This document shows positions 52,726-61,983 of a stretch of DNA of 64,000 bases, piece by piece. Every line of letters starts with the position of its first letter. The first letter of the stretch is position 1. The notes under the pieces are model-generated. The model saw only the letters and a list, made by a program, of their open reading frames with translations, was not told where the DNA came from and searched no databases. The stretch spans positions 1 to 64,000 of the forward strand of contig DAOTGG010000003.1 in the NCBI GenBank assembly GCA_035446985.1, read 5' to 3'. This stretch comes from JAQUSX01 sp035446985. Its GTDB lineage: Bacteria; Bacillota; Clostridia; Christensenellales; CAG-314. Both the position numbers and the translations under genes were made by a program.

Positions 52726-53790
52726 ATGACGAAAAAAGTTTTGATGAAAGGAAACGAAGCCATCGCCGAAGCTGCTGTACGCGGCGGTTGTAGATTTTTC
52801 TTTGGCTATCCCATTACCCCGCAAACGGAAATTCCCGAATATCTTTCATGGAGACTCTTTGAAGTAGGCGGAGATTTTGTTCAAGCCGAAAGCGAAGTTG
52901 CCGCTATCAATATGGTATACGGAGCAGGCGGAGCGGGCGGCAGAGCAATGACCAGCTCGTCAAGCCCGGGAATCTCACTCAAACAAGAAGGTATTTCTTA
53001 TATGGCAATGGCGGAAATTCCCGCTGTTGTAGTAAATATGGTAAGAGCAGGCCCGGGATTGGGCGGCATTCAACCTGCGCAGTCGGATTACTCTCAAGCT
53101 GTAAAAGGCGGCGGACACGGCGACTACAAACTGCTTGTATACGCTCCCGCTACTATTCAGGAAGCGGTTAACCTTATGTATATAGCATGGGACAAAGCGG
53201 AACAATACCGCATTCCCGTTTTCATTTTGGGCGACGGTATGATGGGACAACTTATGGAACCCATTGAGCTTCCCCCGATGAAACAGCCTAATGACCCCGA
53301 AAAATTTGATTGGGCTACCACAGGCTCGCATTACGGCGAAGGAAGACGTATAGTAAACAGTCTTTACCTAAAAAGCGAAGAATGTTTGCAACAAAACTAT
53401 CGTCTTCAAGCAAAATACCGCGAGATAGAAAAGAACGAAGTAATATGCGAAACTATCGACTGCGACGACGCCGAGATAGTTTTGACAGCTTACGGCAGCG
53501 TAGGACGTATTTGTAAATCCGCTCTTCCTATATTAAGACAAAAGGGAGTAAAAGTCGGCTTAATTAGACCTACGACGCTTTTCCCGTTCGCTACAAAAGT
53601 ATTTGAAGAAGTCGCGAATAAACCCAACGTAAAAAGCTTTTTGACTGTTGAGCTTTCAGCTGGTCAATATAACGAAGACGTACGTTTGGCGGTAAACGGC
53701 AAAAAACCCATCGACTTATTGAGCCGTATGGGCGGAGAGGTAATGTCGGCTGAAGACATTGTCGAAAAAGTTATGGAGGTAATCAAATAA
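52726..53790 (+). CDS. vorB: 2-oxoacid:ferredoxin oxidoreductase alpha subunit (VorB/KorA-type)
   Basis: This 354-residue subunit holds the pyrimidine-side domain and the CoA-facing domain II. Landmarks are FFGYPITPQTEIPEYL (about residues 26-41), EVAAINMVYGAGGAGGRAMTSSSSPG (about 58-83) and a C-terminal transketolase-like domain. The complex oxidatively decarboxylates a 2-oxoacid to an acyl-CoA with reduction of ferredoxin. The aminotransferase upstream favours branched 2-oxoacids such as 2-oxoisovalerate; 2-oxoglutarate is the alternative. Confidence 0.88.
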   Translation: MTKKVLMKGNEAIAEAAVRGGCRFFFGYPITPQTEIPEYLSWRLFEVGGDFVQAESEVAAINMVYGAGGAGGRAMTSSSSPGISLKQEGISYMAMAEIPAVVVNMVRAGPGLGGIQPAQSDYSQAVKGGGHGDYKLLVYAPATIQEAVNLMYIAWDKAEQYRIPVFILGDGMMGQLMEPIELPPMKQPNDPEKFDWATTGSHYGEGRRIVNSLYLKSEECLQQNYRLQAKYREIEKNEVICETIDCDDAEIVLTAYGSVGRICKSALPILRQKGVKVGLIRPTTLFPFATKVFEEVANKPNVKSFLTVELSAGQYNEDVRLAVNGKKPIDLLSRMGGEVMSAEDIVEKVMEVIK

Positions 53791-54533
53791 TGCCAAAATG
53801 GACTAAACCAAAAATGCTTACCGACGCGACACTGAGCTTCTGCCCCGGTTGTTCGCACGGTATAGCTACAAAACTTGTAGCCGAAGTTTTGGATGAATTA
53901 GGACTTCAAAGCAAAACGGTGGAAGTCGCTTCCGTCGGATGTTCGGTATTCAGCTACAACTTCTTTAACTGCGATTCTCAACAAGCTGCTCACGGCAGAG
54001 CTCCCGCTGTGGCAACAGGTATAAAAAGAGTACATCCCGATAAAATAGTTTTCACTTATCAAGGCGACGGCGACTTGGCTAGTATAGGCTTAGCTGAAAT
54101 CGTTCACGCGGGTCTTAGAGGCGAAAACATCACGGTTATTTTTATCAATAACGCTATTTACGGTATGACAGGCGGACAAATGGCTCCGACCACTCTTGTC
54201 GGACAAAAAACAAGCACAAGCCCGTTTGGACGCGACCCGAAAAAACAAGGCAATCCTATAAAAATGTGCGAATTGCTTGCTACTCAGACCGGTCCCGCAT
54301 ACATCGAACGCGTTATGGTAAGCGATTACGCAAATATACTAAAAACGAAAAAAGCTATCAAAAAAGCTTTTGAATATCAAATAGCAGGCAAAGGTTTCAC
54401 TATGGTTGAAATTTTGGCTGCATGCCCGACAAACTGGGGAATGAACCCTCCCGACGCTATGCAATTTATCAAAAACGATATGGCGGCTAATTATCCTTTG
54501 GGAGTTTACAAAGATATCGGAGGTGACAAATAA
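53790..54533 (+). CDS. vorA: 2-oxoacid:ferredoxin oxidoreductase beta (TPP) subunit
   Basis: This 247-residue subunit binds thiamine diphosphate. FCPGCSHGI (about residues 17-25) begins the fold, and GDGDLASIGLAEIVHAGLRGENITVIFINNAIYG (about 92-125, a landmark region) is the TPP/Mg motif with GDGD and the distal NN. TGGQMAPTTLVGQKT follows. It overlaps both neighbours by one base, so translation is coupled. Confidence 0.92.
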   Translation: MPKWTKPKMLTDATLSFCPGCSHGIATKLVAEVLDELGLQSKTVEVASVGCSVFSYNFFNCDSQQAAHGRAPAVATGIKRVHPDKIVFTYQGDGDLASIGLAEIVHAGLRGENITVIFINNAIYGMTGGQMAPTTLVGQKTSTSPFGRDPKKQGNPIKMCELLATQTGPAYIERVMVSDYANILKTKKAIKKAFEYQIAGKGFTMVEILAACPTNWGMNPPDAMQFIKNDMAANYPLGVYKDIGGDK

Positions 54534-55057
54534 TGGAAAGTAAGATTATTTGCGCCGGTTTCGGCGGACAAGGCATTTTGTCATTGGGTAAATTTATGGT
54601 ATACGCAGGTATGGAACAAAACTTGGAAGTTACCTGGCTTCCCAGTTACGGTCCTGAAATGCGCGGCGGCACGGCAAACTGTTCGGTAGTATTAAGCGAC
54701 AAACCCGTTGCTTCACCCCTTATCACAAAACCCAACATACTTATCGTTATGAATACGCCAAGTTTAGACAAGTTTGAAAGCAAAGTGGAAAAAGGCGGAT
54801 TGATATTGGTTAACAGCGATTTGATTGAAAGAAAAATCAATCGCGACGACGTAACCGTAAAATATATCAACGCAAACACAATAGCTCTCGAACTTGGCAG
54901 CGCGCGCTCGGCAAATATCGTTATGTTCGGCGCGTACGTAAAATACGGCGGCGTTGTGTCCAAGGATACCGCGTTAGACGCATTGATGCACCAATTCGAA
55001 GGCAAAAAAGGAGCGGATAGCATTAAGAAGGCGTTTGAAGCGGGATACAATCTATAA
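54533..55057 (+). CDS. vorC: 2-oxoacid:ferredoxin oxidoreductase gamma subunit
   Basis: This 174-residue domain supplies part of the CoA site. It has the conserved GFGGQGILSLGK (about residues 8-19), SYGPEMRGGTANCSVVLSD and the late EGKKGADSIKKAFEAG. Together with the delta, alpha and beta genes it makes a complete four-subunit enzyme. It ends 13 bases before the CoA-transferase start. Confidence 0.92.
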   Translation: MESKIICAGFGGQGILSLGKFMVYAGMEQNLEVTWLPSYGPEMRGGTANCSVVLSDKPVASPLITKPNILIVMNTPSLDKFESKVEKGGLILVNSDLIERKINRDDVTVKYINANTIALELGSARSANIVMFGAYVKYGGVVSKDTALDALMHQFEGKKGADSIKKAFEAGYNL

Positions 55058-55070
55058 AAGGAGATTGAGA

Positions 55071-56369
55071 ATGAATTACAAAGACAAACTTATTACAGTA
55101 GACCAAGCGATTGCTATGGTGAAAGACAATTACAAGGTAGCAATAAGCGAAAGTCAATGCACACCCTACGGTTTTATGTCACAATTTCACAAAATCAACG
55201 ATACAACCAAAAACGTTGACCTTTGGTGCTGCCGTATGGCGGAAAAATTCCCATTTTTAGATATCCCAAATCCTACTTTCACCACTAATGAAATATTTAT
55301 GACAAAAGCGACGAGAGGCGTAGCTAACCCGAAAGTTTTCTACGTTCCGACGCACTTGTCACGCGGCGGCATCGCTATGCTCGCTTCGGGAGACATCGAT
55401 ATATTCGTAGTGGCAGCGACGCGTCCCGATGAAAACGGCAAAATGTCCATGGGTTTGTCCGCTTTGCATTCAAAAACATTGATGAAGTCATCAAAAATCA
55501 TTATCGCTGAAGTAAATAAATATATGCCGTATACATACGGCGACACAGAGTTTTCGCTTGACGACGTTGATTACGTCATCGAATACGATCACCCTATTCC
55601 TGAAATACCTACAGTTCCCGAAGATCCTCGCGACGAAATTATCGGAAAACTTATCGCTGACCAGATTAACGACGGCGATTGTCTGCAAATCGGTATCGGC
55701 GGTATTCCTAACGCTGTTTCAAGACTGTTACGCGTTAAAAAGAATTTGGGCATACATACGGAATTGTTGGGCGAAGGCTTGGTTGACCTTGCTTTGTGCG
55801 GAGCTGTCGACGGCAGCAAAAAGGGAGTGGATAAAGGTAAAATCGTCACGTCTATTATTGACGGAACGGAAAAAGTTTACAAATTTATCGACCACAACCC
55901 CGACGTATTACTCAGAGAAGCAAGCTATACTAACAGCGTGTTTACTCTTGCTCAACTCGATAACCAAATTTCAGTCAATTCTTCAATAGAAATCGACCTT
56001 ACTGGACAATGCTGCTCCGAGTCTATCGGTTCAAGACAGTTCAGCGGCACGGGCGGACAGTCCGACACCGCGTACGGCGCTCAAAGATCGAAAGGCGGTA
56101 AATCGTTTATGGTTATGTATTCAACCGCGATGGTTAAAAATGCCGACGGCGTTAGAGTGCCTACAAGTAAAATAGTCGCGCAGTTAAAACAAGGCGCAAC
56201 TGTAAGCTTGCACCGCAACGACGTACAATATGTCGCGACCGAATTTGGTATGGTAGATCTCAGAGGAAAGAATATTATGCAAAGAGCTGAAGCTATGATT
56301 TCTATCGCGCACCCTGATTTCAGAGAAAGTCTGCGCAAACAAGCTATCGAACTGGGTTTGATTAGATAA
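55071..56369 (+). CDS. Acetyl-CoA hydrolase/transferase-family CoA-transferase
   Basis: This 432-residue protein moves CoA between a carboxylate and an acyl-CoA. I start it at 55071, where AAAGGAG lies upstream; a longer frame from 55035 begins inside vorC. Family landmarks are GFMSQFHKI, ADQINDGDCLQIGIGGIPNAV (about residues 197-217), GIHTELLGEGLVDLALCGAVDG with the candidate catalytic Glu, and the late GTGGQSDTAYGAQRSKGGKSFM. Behind the oxidoreductase it could turn branched acyl-CoA plus acetate into acid plus acetyl-CoA, or handle butyryl-CoA from lysine. The stop codon is immediately followed by the assembly gap. Confidence 0.88.
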   Translation: MNYKDKLITVDQAIAMVKDNYKVAISESQCTPYGFMSQFHKINDTTKNVDLWCCRMAEKFPFLDIPNPTFTTNEIFMTKATRGVANPKVFYVPTHLSRGGIAMLASGDIDIFVVAATRPDENGKMSMGLSALHSKTLMKSSKIIIAEVNKYMPYTYGDTEFSLDDVDYVIEYDHPIPEIPTVPEDPRDEIIGKLIADQINDGDCLQIGIGGIPNAVSRLLRVKKNLGIHTELLGEGLVDLALCGAVDGSKKGVDKGKIVTSIIDGTEKVYKFIDHNPDVLLREASYTNSVFTLAQLDNQISVNSSIEIDLTGQCCSESIGSRQFSGTGGQSDTAYGAQRSKGGKSFMVMYSTAMVKNADGVRVPTSKIVAQLKQGATVSLHRNDVQYVATEFGMVDLRGKNIMQRAEAMISIAHPDFRESLRKQAIELGLIR

Positions 56370-56469
56370 NNNNNNNNNNNNNNNNNNNNNNNNNNNNNNN
56401 NNNNNNNNNNNNNNNNNNNNNNNNNNNNNNNNNNNNNNNNNNNNNNNNNNNNNNNNNNNNNNNNNNNNN
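56370..56469. other. Assembly gap of 100 N
   Basis: Exactly 100 N, the conventional filler for a scaffold join, so the real distance is unknown. It cuts the 3' end of the YdeI-like gene. Confidence 1.
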
Positions 56470-56984
56470 AAGCGGCTGGCGCGTCCCGCGTCAGTTTTCG
56501 CGTCGAAGTATGCCCGCGCGTAAGTCTTTTTGACGGACGGCGACATCGCTTGAAAGTTAGCGTACGCAGGCTCGTATTCTTTCAATATATCGGACAAATT
56601 TTCTATTTGCTCGTCAGTAATTAACGGAGCTTTGGGCATATCCCATTGACCGTTATTTTTAGCCTCCTCAATCTTTGCCCTGCCGTAATCCGTCATTATC
56701 CCCTGCGAGTCAAGAATATTAGTCAGAGCCTTATTTTTCTCCGACCATTTGCTGTTTTTGCGGCGTTCTGAAAAATATTTGATATACGACTTATCGTCGA
56801 TATTTTGAATTTGTCCGTCAATCCAGCCGAAACACAGAGCTTCTTCCAAAGCCTCGCTTGCCTTTATGGTTTTCAGTTCCTCCGTTTTCCCAAACAGCAG
56901 CCATATGCCTTCGCTCGATGTGCCGTTTGTTTTTAACCAATTACGAAACTCGGCACGAGATGCAAATTGTAAATATTCAGCCAA
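56470..56984 (-). CDS. YdeI/OmpD-associated family protein, 3' truncated by the gap
   Basis: About 171 residues of a YdeI/OmdA-type protein are present, beginning MAEYLQFASRAEFRNWLKTNG. Typical features are GIWLLFGKTE, ALCFGWIDGQI (about residues 49-59), YFSERRKNSKWSEKNK and the later helical domain near LSDILKEYEPAYANFQAMSP. Members are annotated as bacteriocin-protection or OmpD-associated proteins; the true biochemical function is not established. A GGAGG site precedes the ATG. The end is missing in the N run, probably only a few tens of residues. Confidence 0.85.
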
Positions 56985-57071
56985 AATGCCGCCTCCTTTA
57001 TTAGAGTTAATTACCGATATCGTATATTTGCGGGCTATTAAAAATTTTTAAAATAAGAATTTAGTTTCAAA

Positions 57072-57638
57072 TTAAATTTCACCGATAATTGATTTTACGC
57101 CGCCCGAGATAAATTTACTCGTATTTTTGCAAAGCGTTTCCAAAGGAATGGGTTTATTATTTTCAAACCATTCTTCGTACGAGTCAAGCGTACCCGCGAT
57201 AATGAATGTCAGCGCGTAATAAAGTTCGCTGGCTACTTCGGTGTCGTAAGTGGTTATGATTCGGCGTTTGAGTTCCGTTTTTATTTTCATAAAATAGTTC
57301 GAGCTTGTCGCGGAGTTTAAAACAAATTTCGCAAACAGCGGTTTTCCTTCTATTCCGTCGCCAATGGCTTTTAATATAGGATAGGGGTCGTGTATAAGCT
57401 CTTTTATATCGTATTTGTCAACAAGCTCGAAAAAGGCAGAGGCAAGTTCGTTTTCGATTTCTTCCAAAACCTGATATACGTCAGTATAATGCAGATAAAA
57501 AGTCGCGCGGTTTATATCGGCAAGCTCGGTGATTTCACGCACCGTTATTTTGGAAATTTCTTTTTGCGTCAATAGTTTAATAAAAGCTTCGCTTATTGCC
57601 GCGCGTGTTCTGCGTGCGCGTCTGTCTGTTTTTATCAT
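57072..57638 (-). CDS. TetR/AcrR-family regulator
   Basis: This 188-residue repressor has the usual N-terminal helix-turn-helix, RRTRAAISEAFIKLLTQKEISKITVREITELADINRATFYLHY (about residues 8-50, landmark region). Its C-terminal ligand domain is divergent. I start it at the ATG 57638, with GGAG nine bases upstream, rather than at a GTG three codons earlier. It is transcribed away from the fumarylacetoacetase-family gene with about 280 bases between them and may control it and itself. The ligand is unknown. Confidence 0.88.
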   Translation of the reverse strand: MIKTDRRARRTRAAISEAFIKLLTQKEISKITVREITELADINRATFYLHYTDVYQVLEEIENELASAFFELVDKYDIKELIHDPYPILKAIGDGIEGKPLFAKFVLNSATSSNYFMKIKTELKRRIITTYDTEVASELYYALTFIIAGTLDSYEEWFENNKPIPLETLCKNTSKFISGGVKSIIGEI

Positions 57639-57709
57639 AAAATCCACTCCTTTTTAATAGACCATTTTTCTTAAAGTGTCGTTTAAAAACGCAATTATTT
57701 AATATGCGT

Positions 57710-57738
57710 AATATACAATATAAGTGATTATTTGTCAA
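57710..57738 (-). promoter_or_regulatory. Promoter of the TetR-family gene
   Basis: Minus strand TTGACA (57738-57733), a 17-base spacer and TATATT (57715-57710). A small inverted repeat, CAAC-ACAC-GTTG (57736-57747), overlaps the -35 box and could be an operator half of an autoregulatory site. Confidence 0.65.
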
Positions 57739-57850
57739 CACACGTTGTTTAAAATATAATTATTAAAATTGTGTATATTTATAGTTAACTGACTTATCGG
57801 CACGAAAAAAATAAGAACGTTACAATTAAATTTTTGGCACATTAATAAAC

Positions 57851-57879
57851 TTGACACAAGCGGCAAAACTAAATATGAT
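57851..57879 (+). promoter_or_regulatory. Promoter of the fumarylacetoacetase-family gene
   Basis: TTGACA (57851-57856), a 17-base spacer and TATGAT (57874-57879), followed by AGGAG and the ATG at 57919. Confidence 0.75.
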
Positions 57880-57918
57880 AAAGCTAGAGCTAAAAAAATT
57901 TTGACAGGAGAAATTTTT

Positions 57919-58671
57919 ATGATTATTGCGAGAGCTGAAGTTAATGGCAAAATCAAGTATTTTCAACTAATTAACGACGAATACTATACGGTGGAAGGCG
58001 ACATTTACGGCGATTTTAAAGTAAGCGACAAACCGACAAAAATAGATAAATTACTTTGCCCTGTCGAGCCTACAAAAATTTTGGCTTTGGGCGTGAACTA
58101 TCTGTCGCATATGGAAGAAATGAAGCACGACAAGCCCGTATGTCCTATTATGTTTATGAAGCCGCTTACTTCAATGCTCGAACCAAACGGAAAAATTATA
58201 TACCCCGCTGCCGCGAGCGTACTTCACTACGAAGCGGAACTAGCTGTGGTTATCGGAAAAACCTGCCATAAAGTAAAAAAAGAAAAAGCAAAAGAATATA
58301 TTTTCGGCTATACTTGCGCAAACGATATATCGGAAAGAAATTTTCAAAAACAAGACGGACAATGGACGAGAGCCAAAGGATACGATACTTTTTGTCCGCT
58401 CGGCTCGTACGTTGTGACCGATATCGACGCAAGCAATGTGCAGGTTGAGGCGGTACTAAACGGCAATGTCGTTCAAAGCGGTAACACGAAAGATTTAATC
58501 AACGATATTCCCGCCATTATCGAATGGGTAAGCGAAGTAATGACGCTAAATCAAGGCGACGTTATTTTGACAGGAACACCGCGCGGAGTAGGAGAAATTC
58601 ATCCAGGTGATACGATAGAAATCAAAATCGAAAAAGTAGGCTCTATCAAAAACACCGTAGCAGCGGAATAA
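57919..58671 (+). CDS. Fumarylacetoacetate hydrolase (FAH) family protein
   Basis: This 250-residue protein has the FAH barrel: ILALGVNYLSHMEEM (about residues 54-68), PIMFMKPLTSMLEPNGKI, the metal-binding Glu pair in HYEAELAVVIGK (about 101-112), GYTCANDISERNFQ and the end ILTGTPRGVGEIHPGD. Members act as acylpyruvases, oxaloacetate decarboxylases/tautomerases or hydroxyhepta-dienedioate isomerases. Which applies cannot be told here. I start it at 57919 because AGGAG lies just upstream; the frame extends six codons further to a TTG. A terminator follows at 58681. Confidence 0.88.
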   Translation: MIIARAEVNGKIKYFQLINDEYYTVEGDIYGDFKVSDKPTKIDKLLCPVEPTKILALGVNYLSHMEEMKHDKPVCPIMFMKPLTSMLEPNGKIIYPAAASVLHYEAELAVVIGKTCHKVKKEKAKEYIFGYTCANDISERNFQKQDGQWTRAKGYDTFCPLGSYVVTDIDASNVQVEAVLNGNVVQSGNTKDLINDIPAIIEWVSEVMTLNQGDVILTGTPRGVGEIHPGDTIEIKIEKVGSIKNTVAAE

Positions 58672-58680
58672 AGTTAATTT

Positions 58681-58725
58681 ACCGTGCCGAATTTCAATTT
58701 CAGTTGATTTTTCGGCGCGGTTTTT
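58681..58725 (+). terminator. Intrinsic terminator
   Basis: ACCGTGCCGAA (58681-58691) pairs with TTCGGCGCGGT (58711-58721) with one wobble around a 19-base loop, followed by T. Confidence 0.75.
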
Positions 58726-58757
58726 AATTAGAGTTAGTTTCAAAAGGACAATAAAAA

Positions 58758-60281
58758 ATGAGAAAATTTAAAGCTTTAATCAGTAGTAACTTTATATGGT
58801 ATGCGATTTTATTACTGGCGCAAATAGCCTATATAATTATTTTCGCCATTTATTTGGCGGAAAATCTGCCCTTGGTAAATATAGCGTTAAGACTGATAGC
58901 TTTGATTTTTGTCGTTTATATAATGGACAGACCGATGAATCCCGCTTACAAAATAGCATGGATAATTCCGATTTTGACTTTCCCCGTCTTTGGAATGGCT
59001 ATATATCTGTTGCTCAGAAGACACGCGATGTCGAGAAAAAACCGCAGACTTTTGGAGCGCAGCGAAAAGGCAATAGAAAAATATCTGATACAAGACAAAA
59101 CCTTAGTCAGCGGTCTCACTAAACCCGCGAAAAAACAGGCGAGAAAAATATACGCAAGCGCGCACGCGCCCGTGGCTATTTCAAATAACGTAGAATATTT
59201 TGACAGCGGAGAAAAATATTTTGAAAGACTGATTCAAAAATTAGAAAACGCAAAAAAATTTATTTTTCTGGAATTTTTTATCGTCAGCGAAGGGGAGCTG
59301 TGGGACGAGATTAAAAGCATTTTGGAATACAAGGCAAGCCACGGCGTAGACGTAAGGCTCATTTACGACGACCTTGGCAGTCAAGCTGTCGCCCCCGGAC
59401 ATATGGTAAAAAATTTACGCAAAATCGGCATAAAAACTTATAAATTCAATCCTTTTCGCCCTTTTTTCAATGTGCAAATGAACAACCGCACGCACAGAAA
59501 AATAGTAATAATCGACGGCGATACCGCTTTTACGGGCGGAGTAAATATTGCCGACGAATACGTTAACAAAAAACAATTGTTCGGGCATTGGAAGGACGCG
59601 GGCGTAATGTTTACAGGCTGCGGAGTGGATACTTTTACATTGGCGTTTTTAAAGTTGTGGAATATGCGTTTTGATGAAAAAAATTACGCTTCATTTGTTG
59701 AAATCGCGGACAAAAACGAATATGCGCAAAATCCGCCTACCGCAATAATACCTTTTACCGATATGCCCTCCGACAGCGAAAACGTGACGGAGGATATGTA
59801 TCTCGAGCTGATTTACAGCGCGGAAAAATACGTTTACTTTTTCACGCCCTATCTAATAATAGATAACGAAATACGCACCGCCCTGATAACCGCGCAAAAA
59901 AGCGGCGTGGACGTAAGAATCGTTGTTCCGCATATACCCGACAAAAAAATCGTGTTCGAGTTAACAAAAGTTTTTTATTCCGAGCTGGTTGAAAACGGAA
60001 TAACGATATACGAATATACGGACGGTTTTATCCACAGCAAAGTAGCTTTATCGGACGGCAAGTCAGCTTATGTCGGTACGTGCAACCTTGATTACCGCAG
60101 TCTTTTTTTACATTTGGAATGCGGAGTATATATCGACGGCGGCAAAGTGTGTGAAGATATAGAGAAAGATTTTGCAAGCACTTTTGAAAAAAGCCACAAG
60201 GTAATGCTGGAAGAAGTAAAGAAAGGCAAAGTGCGCTCGTTTTGGCACAGATTTTTGCGTATGTTCGCGCCTTTGATGTAA
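58758..60281 (+). CDS. cls: Cardiolipin synthase, phospholipase D type
   Basis: This enzyme joins two phosphatidylglycerol molecules into cardiolipin. The 507-residue protein has two N-terminal membrane helices (about residues 12-33 and 38-80 region) and two PLD catalytic motifs: His246 in HRKIVIIDGDTAFTGGVN and His426 in HSKVALSDGKSAYVGTCN. The C-terminus is basic (KGKVRSFWHRFLRMF). AAAGGA precedes the ATG. It forms a single-gene unit followed by a terminator at 60397. Confidence 0.93.
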   Translation: MRKFKALISSNFIWYAILLLAQIAYIIIFAIYLAENLPLVNIALRLIALIFVVYIMDRPMNPAYKIAWIIPILTFPVFGMAIYLLLRRHAMSRKNRRLLERSEKAIEKYLIQDKTLVSGLTKPAKKQARKIYASAHAPVAISNNVEYFDSGEKYFERLIQKLENAKKFIFLEFFIVSEGELWDEIKSILEYKASHGVDVRLIYDDLGSQAVAPGHMVKNLRKIGIKTYKFNPFRPFFNVQMNNRTHRKIVIIDGDTAFTGGVNIADEYVNKKQLFGHWKDAGVMFTGCGVDTFTLAFLKLWNMRFDEKNYASFVEIADKNEYAQNPPTAIIPFTDMPSDSENVTEDMYLELIYSAEKYVYFFTPYLIIDNEIRTALITAQKSGVDVRIVVPHIPDKKIVFELTKVFYSELVENGITIYEYTDGFIHSKVALSDGKSAYVGTCNLDYRSLFLHLECGVYIDGGKVCEDIEKDFASTFEKSHKVMLEEVKKGKVRSFWHRFLRMFAPLM

Positions 60282-60396
60282 TGGCTTTATAGTAAGGAAA
60301 AAATAAAATAACAAAATTACGGATTTATCAAAAATCACAAAAGATAAAAAATTTATCGAATTATATGCGTGAAAAACCTTATAAAAAATGAGAAAT

Positions 60397-60430
60397 AAAA
60401 ATCCGAAAAAAACTCGGATTTTTATTTTTA
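60397..60430 (+). terminator. Intrinsic terminator after cls region
   Basis: AAAAATCCGA (60397-60406) pairs with TCGGATTTTT (60414-60423), followed by a T-rich tail. The rest of the 308-base interval between cls and oadA holds only a promoter and A/T-rich sequence. Confidence 0.85.
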
Positions 60431-60537
60431 CACAAGCCCGTTTTTATTGTAAAGATTTAAAAACGAAAATAAATGAGCATAAATGAGATAAATTCATAGA
60501 ATATAAACGTCAAAAGGGACCGCGTTTCGCTTGTCAC

Positions 60538-60565
60538 TTGACAAAAGATAATGATATAATATATT
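60538..60565 (+). promoter_or_regulatory. Promoter of the oxaloacetate decarboxylase operon
   Basis: TTGACA (60538-60543), a 16-base spacer and TATATT (60560-60565). An alternative is TTGTCA (60531-60536) with TATAAT (60555-60560) at 18 bases. GGAGG follows at 60576. Confidence 0.65.
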
Positions 60566-60589
60566 GGGCAAATTTGGAGGTATAAATAT

Positions 60590-61969
60590 ATGAAAGTTTC
60601 GTTTACAGAGACAGTATTAAGAGATGCCAATCAATCTTTGATAGCTACTCGTTTGCCGTACGACAAATTTGAAAAAATTCTGCCTACGATGGACAAAGCG
60701 CATTATTACTCGGTGGAATGCTGGGGCGGGGCTATTTTTGACTCTTGTCTTAGATATCTTAACGAAGATCCGTGGGAAAGACTGCGCAAAATAAAAGACC
60801 GCATGCCAAACACAAAGCTTCAAATGCTGTTGCGCGGTCAAAACTTACTTGGATATAAACATTATCCCGACGACGTAGTAAGAAAATTTATTGAAAAATC
60901 CGTTAGCAACGGTATAGATATTATCCGTGTGTTCGACGCGCTTAACGATACGCGCAACCTAAAGGTGTCTATAGACGAAGCGATAAAAAGAGGCGCAATC
61001 GTCTCGGGCGCGATTAGTTACACAACAAGTCCCGTTCATACTTTGGAAGCTTTTGCGAAGCTTGCGAAAGAATTGGAAAGTATGGGCGTAGCAAGTATTT
61101 GTATAAAAGACATGGCGGGCGTAATGAGTCCTAGCGAAGGATACGACCTTGTCAAAGCGATAAAAGAAACGGTAAAACTCCCCGTTGTTGTGCATACTCA
61201 TTGCACAACAGGCTTGGCATATTTGACATATCTCAAAGCGATAGAAGCAGGCGCTGACATTATCGACACGGCAACATCTAGTTTTTCCGGCGGCACAAGC
61301 CAACCCGCTACGGAAACATTCTGTTACGCGCTGAAAAATCTCGGTTACGAAGTAGACCTTGACGAAAAGGTATTAAAAGAAGTCAACGACCACTTTATGC
61401 CTATTCGCGACGAATATTTAAAATCTGGTCAGCTTGATCCGAAAGTTTTGACTACCGACACAAACGCGTTAAACTATAAAATCCCCGGCGGAATGTTATC
61501 GAACCTTGTTGCGCAACTGAAAGCGCAGAACGCTATGGATAAATTTGAGCAAGTATTGCTTGAAACACCCGAAGTACGTAAAGATCTTGGTTATCCGCCG
61601 CTTGTTACTCCGATGAGCCAAATGGTAGGCGTTCAAGCGACAGCCAACGTTATTTCAGGACAAAGATACAGTAACATAAGCAAAGAACTAAAAGCCTATA
61701 TACGCGGCGAATACGGCAAAGCTCCCGCGCCTATCGACAAAGAATTAATGAAAAAAGCCTTAGGAATAGAAAAACCCATCACAGGACGTTACGCAGAGTC
61801 ACTTGAACCGCTTTTTGAAAAAACAAAAGCGACGCTTGGCGACACCGCGCATAACGACGAAGACGTGCTTTCTTATATCTTGTTCCCGCCAGTAGCGGAA
61901 AAATTCTTTGCAAACAGACAAGCAAGAGAAGAGAAAATCGTTAAATACTCTATTTCTCAAATCAAGTAA
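60590..61969 (+). CDS. oadA: Oxaloacetate decarboxylase alpha subunit, carboxyltransferase part
   Basis: OadA moves the carboxyl group of oxaloacetate to biotin. The 459-residue protein contains the carboxyltransferase barrel only: it starts VSFTETVLRDANQSLIATR, with WGGAIFDSCLRYLNEDPWERL, the metal/lysine region ICIKDMAGVMSP (about residues 172-183) and HTHCTTGLA with the metal histidines. The biotin domain usually fused at the C-terminus is encoded separately two genes on. Pyruvate carboxylase subunit B is very similar, but the membrane subunits OadG and OadB in the same operon decide for a decarboxylase pump. Confidence 0.93.
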   Translation: MKVSFTETVLRDANQSLIATRLPYDKFEKILPTMDKAHYYSVECWGGAIFDSCLRYLNEDPWERLRKIKDRMPNTKLQMLLRGQNLLGYKHYPDDVVRKFIEKSVSNGIDIIRVFDALNDTRNLKVSIDEAIKRGAIVSGAISYTTSPVHTLEAFAKLAKELESMGVASICIKDMAGVMSPSEGYDLVKAIKETVKLPVVVHTHCTTGLAYLTYLKAIEAGADIIDTATSSFSGGTSQPATETFCYALKNLGYEVDLDEKVLKEVNDHFMPIRDEYLKSGQLDPKVLTTDTNALNYKIPGGMLSNLVAQLKAQNAMDKFEQVLLETPEVRKDLGYPPLVTPMSQMVGVQATANVISGQRYSNISKELKAYIRGEYGKAPAPIDKELMKKALGIEKPITGRYAESLEPLFEKTKATLGDTAHNDEDVLSYILFPPVAEKFFANRQAREEKIVKYSISQIK

Positions 61970-61983
61970 GAGGAGGTTACTAA

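Noticed and set aside
56184..56984. A leftward frame running across the N gap
   Set aside because: The part left of the gap is antisense to the CoA-transferase gene; only the part right of the gap is a real YdeI-like gene.
60590..61969. Pyruvate carboxylase subunit B
   Set aside because: Sequence alone allows it, but OadG- and OadB-type membrane subunits follow in the same operon.
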